Assembly: GCA_904066235.2 (NCBI GenBank)
Contig: CAJFCV020000002.1
Span: 5,766,001-5,830,000, forward strand
Source of the DNA: Bursaphelenchus xylophilus
Taxonomy: Eukaryota; Nematoda; Chromadorea; Rhabditida; Aphelenchoididae
Direction: 5' to 3'
Length of the DNA stretch: 64,000 bases
Under the pieces are notes generated by a model. The model ran no database searches, had not been told where the DNA came from, and worked only from the letters and a program-made list of their open reading frames with translations. This document shows positions 60,001 through 64,000 of this stretch, one piece after another. Numbering within the stretch: position 1 is the first letter of the stretch; every line of letters starts with the position of its first letter. Made by a program: the position numbers and the translations under genes.

Positions 60001-63000
60001 CTTTGTATAAATCATTATAATTCTTACTTGTTTTTAAACTCAATTAAGAAGTCGTCTAAAGTAATATCATCTGGAAGTTGAAAATCTGAAAAAAAAATTA
60101 GAAAAACGTGGGATTTCCAGCTTTGTTGCAAGTAGTAATGTAAAATACGATCCATGGGTCCCAAAGAAGTGCATAATATCGGATTCGAACTGACTGACAT
60201 ATTGACTTGTCGTGCTGAATTATACCTTTAGGATATCAACGTCTTCGACATCACTATCTTTTAGAAGGTAGTAATCTCTCATGTTTTATTCTTGAATGTC
60301 TTTTTTTCCCGATGAAGATAAGGATGAATTTCTCTTATTGTAAATCTGAATGTTATTCCCGGCGCAGAAGGCGAAAAAGAAAGGCTGTCGATGTACACTT
60401 CAATGCACTCTTTGAGCACAAAAAAGTAAAAATCACAAAAAATTAGAATCATTTACGAAATCAGCACCGTCGATTACATCTCTTTCCAGTATTTCCTCAA
60501 AAACTTACTACAAATAATATTTTACACTACTGCTTAATTTATTTTACTAATTCCGTGCTTTATTTTTACAAAATCATGTTTTCTGGTTTCTGGGAGAAAA
60601 TAGCATTTTTTTCATAATTCTCTTTTCTGGGGAAAAATATTTTCTTTCTGGGAGAAAATATATTTTTTCTGGGAGAAAATAGGAGTTTTTCTATAATGGT
60701 CTTTTCTGGGGAAAAATATTTTTAATTCTGGGCGAAAATATTTTTCCCTTCCACAAATTCAGCGATTTTTCGAAGTCGCGCGCACTTTTGCGATGCATCG
60801 CTCAAACTTTCGGTGCCGCTCATTTTCGAGGGTGCGATTTCGATGCTGCGACGAGGGTAATTCTTTTTCGGCCAGACTGATACTACTAGTCGCGACATAA
60901 AGTCCGTAGAATTTTTCGCGGCCCCCAAATTCCGTCGCGCTCCGAAATGTTGATTCGTCGCTGCGAAAAACGGGAATCGCGCGCGACAATAAGGCAAAAT
61001 CAACAAAATTGCACAGTGCAAAATGTGTTTTCGGGTGAATGCACAGTGCAAAATGCTTTTTCGGGTTTATGCACAGTGCAGAAAATTCTACGGACTTTAT
61101 GTCACGACTAGTAGTCGCGGAAAAAAGTCCTGGGATTTTCTCGCGCCCCCCAAATTCCGTCGCGCCTCGAAAAGTTGATTTGTCGCGGGAATCGCGCGCG
61201 ACAATAAGGCAAAATCAACAAAATTGCACTGTGCAAAAGCACTTTTCGGGTTCATGCACAGTGCAGAGTCGCAGAAAAATCCCAGGACTTTTTTCCGCGA
61301 CTAGTACTAGTCCTTCCGTAAAGTCGCTGGAATGTTTTCGGCGACATGCACTCCGCGAAAACGAAAGTTCACTTTGCACTGTGCAATTTTTGGCTTTTTG
61401 CACAGTGCAATAAGCTTTTTTGGGACGTCGCTCGCACCCTGAGTTTTCTTGCACAGTGCGCGTCGCCGAAATCATTCCAGCGACTTTACGGAAGGACTAG
61501 TACTAGTCCTTCCGGAAAGTCGCCGGACGGAAATCGGCGACATGCACTCCGCGAAAACGAAAGTTCACTTTGCACTGTGCAATTTTTGGCTTTTTGCACA
61601 GTGCAATAGGCTTTTTGGGGCTGTCGCTCGCACCCTGACTTTTTTCGCACAGTGCAAACGTCAAAAATCAGTCCGGCGACTTTCCGGAAGGACTAGTACT
61701 AGGCGGGCCAAAAAGTCTTGACATGTTTTCGCACCGTGCGGGCGCATGAATTCGGTGTCGCGACGAGGTGTCGCGCGATAAAACCTTTGGCGGGGTGCGA
61801 ATGAAGAACGCACTGTGCGTTGTTTCCCCCTTTCAAAACAATCTTTTTTGCACTGTGCGGTGTCGCATTGCACCGTAAATTTTTCTTGTCGCCGCGCGAC
61901 AAATTGCATGCACGACGGCGCACGTCAAGAAAAAGTAAAAGAAAAACGGGCGCCCAATGAAAAAGCCTAGAATTTTTTTTGGCATTCTGCCCGGTGCAAA
62001 TCCGTTTTTGTCCAAATGGTTTTCAATATTTTGACATAAAGATTATTAGTAAATCACAAGATATTGATACCAATAGAAAGCTCGAGAGTTGCTTAAGCTA
62101 ATAGAACCAAAATATACCCATAATCATAGTATTTTGACAGTCTTCCAAGGCGAAGAAAACAACGTCTAAATAAAATTTTGTATCGACGATACCGAGTCAG
62201 AGAGAACTGGAAGGGGGTATAGGCTCCACGTCAAAAAAATCGTTAAACTATTCTTCGAGTATCTACATCGGTCTCGTCCCGCTTGATGGGACAGTTTTTT
62301 TGATATTCGGCCTTGAAATTTGCACTATTTTTAGCCTAGCTCGAACCGTGTTCAAAAAATGCGTCACGATGACACCCATTCAGAATGTGCCAGTGGTATA
62401 AAAAATAGTTGTATACGACTAGTAGTACTCCCTAGAGCTCCCATAAAAAAAATTAGGTTAAACATTGTTGTTATGTGCAATTTGGATGACAGATTTTATG
62501 AATTTTTTTTCGCTGTGAGAACCTTTGCAATGCCCGCAATTTCTTGACGTGCGGCGCACTGTGCAGACATGTCAAGACTTTTTGGCCCGCCTAGTACTAG
62601 TCCGTTCGTAAAGTCGCTGGAATGTTTTCGGCGACATGCACCCCGCGAAACCGAAAGTTCACTTTGCACTGTGCAATTTTTGGCTGTTTGCACAGTGCAA
62701 TAGGCTTTTTCGAGCTGTCGCTCGCACCCTGAGTTTTTTCGCACAGTGCACTTCGCCGAAATCATTCCAGCGACTTTACGGAAGGACTAGTACTAGTCGC
62801 GGAAAAAAGTCCTGGGATTTTCTCGCGCCCCCCAAATTCCGTCGCGCCCCGAAAATTTGATTTGTCGCGGGACTCGCGCGCGACAATAAGGCAAAATCAA
62901 CAAAATTGCACTGTGCAAATGCACTTTTCGGGTTCATGCACAGTGCAGGGTCGCAGAAAAATCCCCCGACTTTTTTCCGCGACTAGTACTAAAAAGTCCT

Positions 63001-63751
63001 GACAATTTTCGCACCGTGCGAAACTTTGGGTTTTGGACGTCGCCCCTGCAAATTCGGGTTCGTCGCGCGCAAAAGTGCATGTCGCTAGTGAAAAAAAGGG
63101 AAATTGCGGCGACAAATGCGAAATGAAAGAAGAATGCACGGTGCGAAAATTGTCAGGACTTTTGAGCGCGATTAGTATTCGCGGGCGGACTTTTCGGGTC
63201 GACGGCAGTTCGTGTCAATACAAAATCGGTCGATGCGCGGTGTAGGGCAGGCGGAGACCCACAAAAGTGGTAGGAGGTACCTAGGAGCCTGACGAAACCG
63301 TCGTTTAATGCTGGCGGACTTTCGGCGAAGGCTTGCCGGATAATGGAGGCGATCCACAGTTGACCTGAACTGTGTCGCTAACCCCAAAAGTCGCAACACC
63401 CACCATTATTTTTTTTATCCTAATCTTATTTTTTTATTCCTTATTTAGACGACTCTAAAAAGGTTGGGATTGGAAGGACCTCAATGTTTGTTTGTCGACG
63501 ATCTGCCAAAGAATATTGAGGGTGCTCGGAAATTGGGGATCCATGGCATCCAGGTGAGCAACTATGATTAGATAAAAAAAACGTTTATTAAGTGTATATT
63601 AGATATAATACTTTTGACGTTCCAGATGATTGATCAAAACCAAGATTTGGTGGTCCACAAACTGGAGCAGGCTCTGCAACTTCCCCTCCGCAACATTCCC
63701 CCTTACTCCATTAACCAAAGTACAGTATCTCAACCCATCGCGCGACTATAA
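57070..63751 (+). CDS. HAD-superfamily hydrolase (sEH-N/ACAD10-like phosphatase domain)
   Basis: Six exons (57070-57160, 57199-57302, 57790-57846, 58248-58436, 63449-63553, 63626-63751) encode 223 residues. All HAD motifs are visible: I, VIFDLGGVLYPFRD (first Asp is the likely nucleophile; the usual second Asp is Gly, as in several members); II, VALLTNNGW; III, GICKPHPKIFQ; IV, CLFVDDLPKNIEGARKLG. Size fits a stand-alone subfamily of the epoxide-hydrolase N-domain/ACAD10 type; substrate unknown. Intron 4 (58437-63448) is 5.0 kb, fifty-fold longer than typical neighbours, and full of inverted repeats. A tandem paralogue starts at 63925. Confidence 0.88.
58480..63250. repeat. Array of ~200 bp palindromic units bounded by ACTAGT
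   Basis: The intron holds many units separated by the palindrome ACTAGTACTAGT (near 58722, 61300, 61497, 61691, 62589, 62786, 62983 and variants elsewhere), often ~195 bp apart. Each unit is itself an inverted repeat; for example the one between 61300 and 61497 starts CCTTCCGTAAAGTCGCTGG and ends with its complement. Inside units the palindrome TGCACAGTGCA recurs many times. Two main arm types alternate (GTCGCGACATAAAGTCC and CCTTCCGTAAAGTCGC). It looks like tandem, nested insertions of short non-autonomous elements into one another's ends. Confidence 0.82.
59480..60740. mobile_element. Large fold-back inside the repeat array
   Basis: A left arm (~59480-59940) with repeated TTCTCCCAGAAAA words is matched in reverse complement by a right arm (~60320-60740) with TTTTCTGGGAGAA words. 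The match continues through TAAAGCACGGAATTAGTAAA and GATGTAATCGACGGTGCTGA. The spacer is about 380 bp. The outer ends pass into the ACTAGT-type array, where some units on both sides are also mirror images. Arm edges are approximate. Confidence 0.78.
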
Positions 63752-63924
63752 ATTGCCCTGATTAATGACCTCATCCTGGGTACCGTAATCCCCCGTTCCC
63801 ATTGTAATCTGTTGTATAAAAACCACGGTTCGAACTCTGCTTAATGATTAATAAACAGTCTTGGAAACACTTGGAACATTAGAGTTGTATAAAATGGGAG
63901 CTGTGTTCTTTTATTTCGAGGACG

Positions 63925-64000
63925 ATGTCTGCGATTAGAGCTGTGATTTTTGATTTGGGAGGCGTTTTGTATCCCTTTCGGGACTACAGCAAATTTAAAT
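63925..64000 (+). CDS. Second HAD-family hydrolase gene, first exon (runs off window)
   Basis: The last 76 nt read MSAIRAVIFDLGGVLYPFRD and onward, nearly identical to the start of the gene at 57070 (MSAFKAVIFDLGGVLYPFRD) but with many silent codon changes. The same GAxGATGTCTGC start context is kept. It begins 174 nt past the stop of the first copy on the same strand, so this is a tandem duplication old enough for third positions to have diverged. Confidence 0.85.
   Translation, partial: MSAIRAVIFDLGGVLYPFRDYSKFK

Overview
The window is eukaryotic, and everything points to a nematode. Genes are dense and split by short GT-AG introns, mostly 32-80 nt. Many start codons sit just after a TTTTAG/TTTCAG acceptor, as expected for spliced-leader trans-splicing. 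Several families are nematode-typical or expanded in worms: Patched-related protein, MIG-18-like fibronectin type I repeats, divergent ionotropic-glutamate-receptor-like channels and a worm-type CK1 kinase. No species is named from sequence alone. Exon coordinates below were read by hand from splice signals, frame and family conservation; for most genes the exon lengths sum to a whole number of codons.

Layout. 0-3 kb: mitochondrial HSP10, a glutamate-receptor-like channel and ADF/cofilin, all on the minus strand. 4.6-7.5 kb: a GCNA/SprT-type metalloprotease with a long acidic N-terminus. 8-12.5 kb: a small acidic protein, a second (inverted) glutamate-receptor-like gene with a damaged or rearranged 5' end, a worm protein of unknown function and a BTB protein. 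13.9-20.3 kb: mitochondrial and secretory genes (mS38, a secreted coiled-coil protein, a Dickkopf-like secreted protein, the complex III hinge subunit, OSTM1, and SDHB with a membrane-protein gene nested antisense in its last intron). 20.5-24.4 kb: a MIG-18-like secreted protein, a 1.06 kb palindromic transposon and a ONECUT homeobox gene. 24.4-29 kb: two glycyl-tRNA synthetase genes in tandem, the upstream one cytosolic in type and the downstream one with a probable mitochondrial presequence, 130 bp apart. 29-31 kb: a single-pass membrane protein and small unknown ORFs. 33.5-45.6 kb: a Patched-related gene, two short palindromic elements, a K-Cl cotransporter and a Ly6-like GPI protein. 46.6-54.6 kb: a METTL6-type tRNA methyltransferase, cyclin K, a CK1/TTBK-like kinase, a Gly/Met-rich secreted protein, SLIRP and a double-Tudor protein. 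57-64 kb: a HAD-family hydrolase whose fourth intron (5.0 kb) is packed with roughly 200 bp inverted-repeat units and a larger fold-back, followed by the start of a tandem paralogue that runs off the window.

The genes do not form one pathway. A mitochondrial theme recurs (HSP10, mS38, UQCRH, SDHB, presequence GlyRS, SLIRP). Two local pairs are likely functional units: the GlyRS pair, and the two HAD paralogues as a recent tandem duplication. No CRISPR, phage or bacterial features occur. The most unusual observations are introns of 23, 25, 27 and 28 nt, the split cytosolic/mitochondrial GlyRS pair, a Dickkopf C2-type cysteine domain in a nematode, the possible inverted exon of the second receptor gene, and the dense array of ACTAGT-bounded palindromic repeats inside a single intron.
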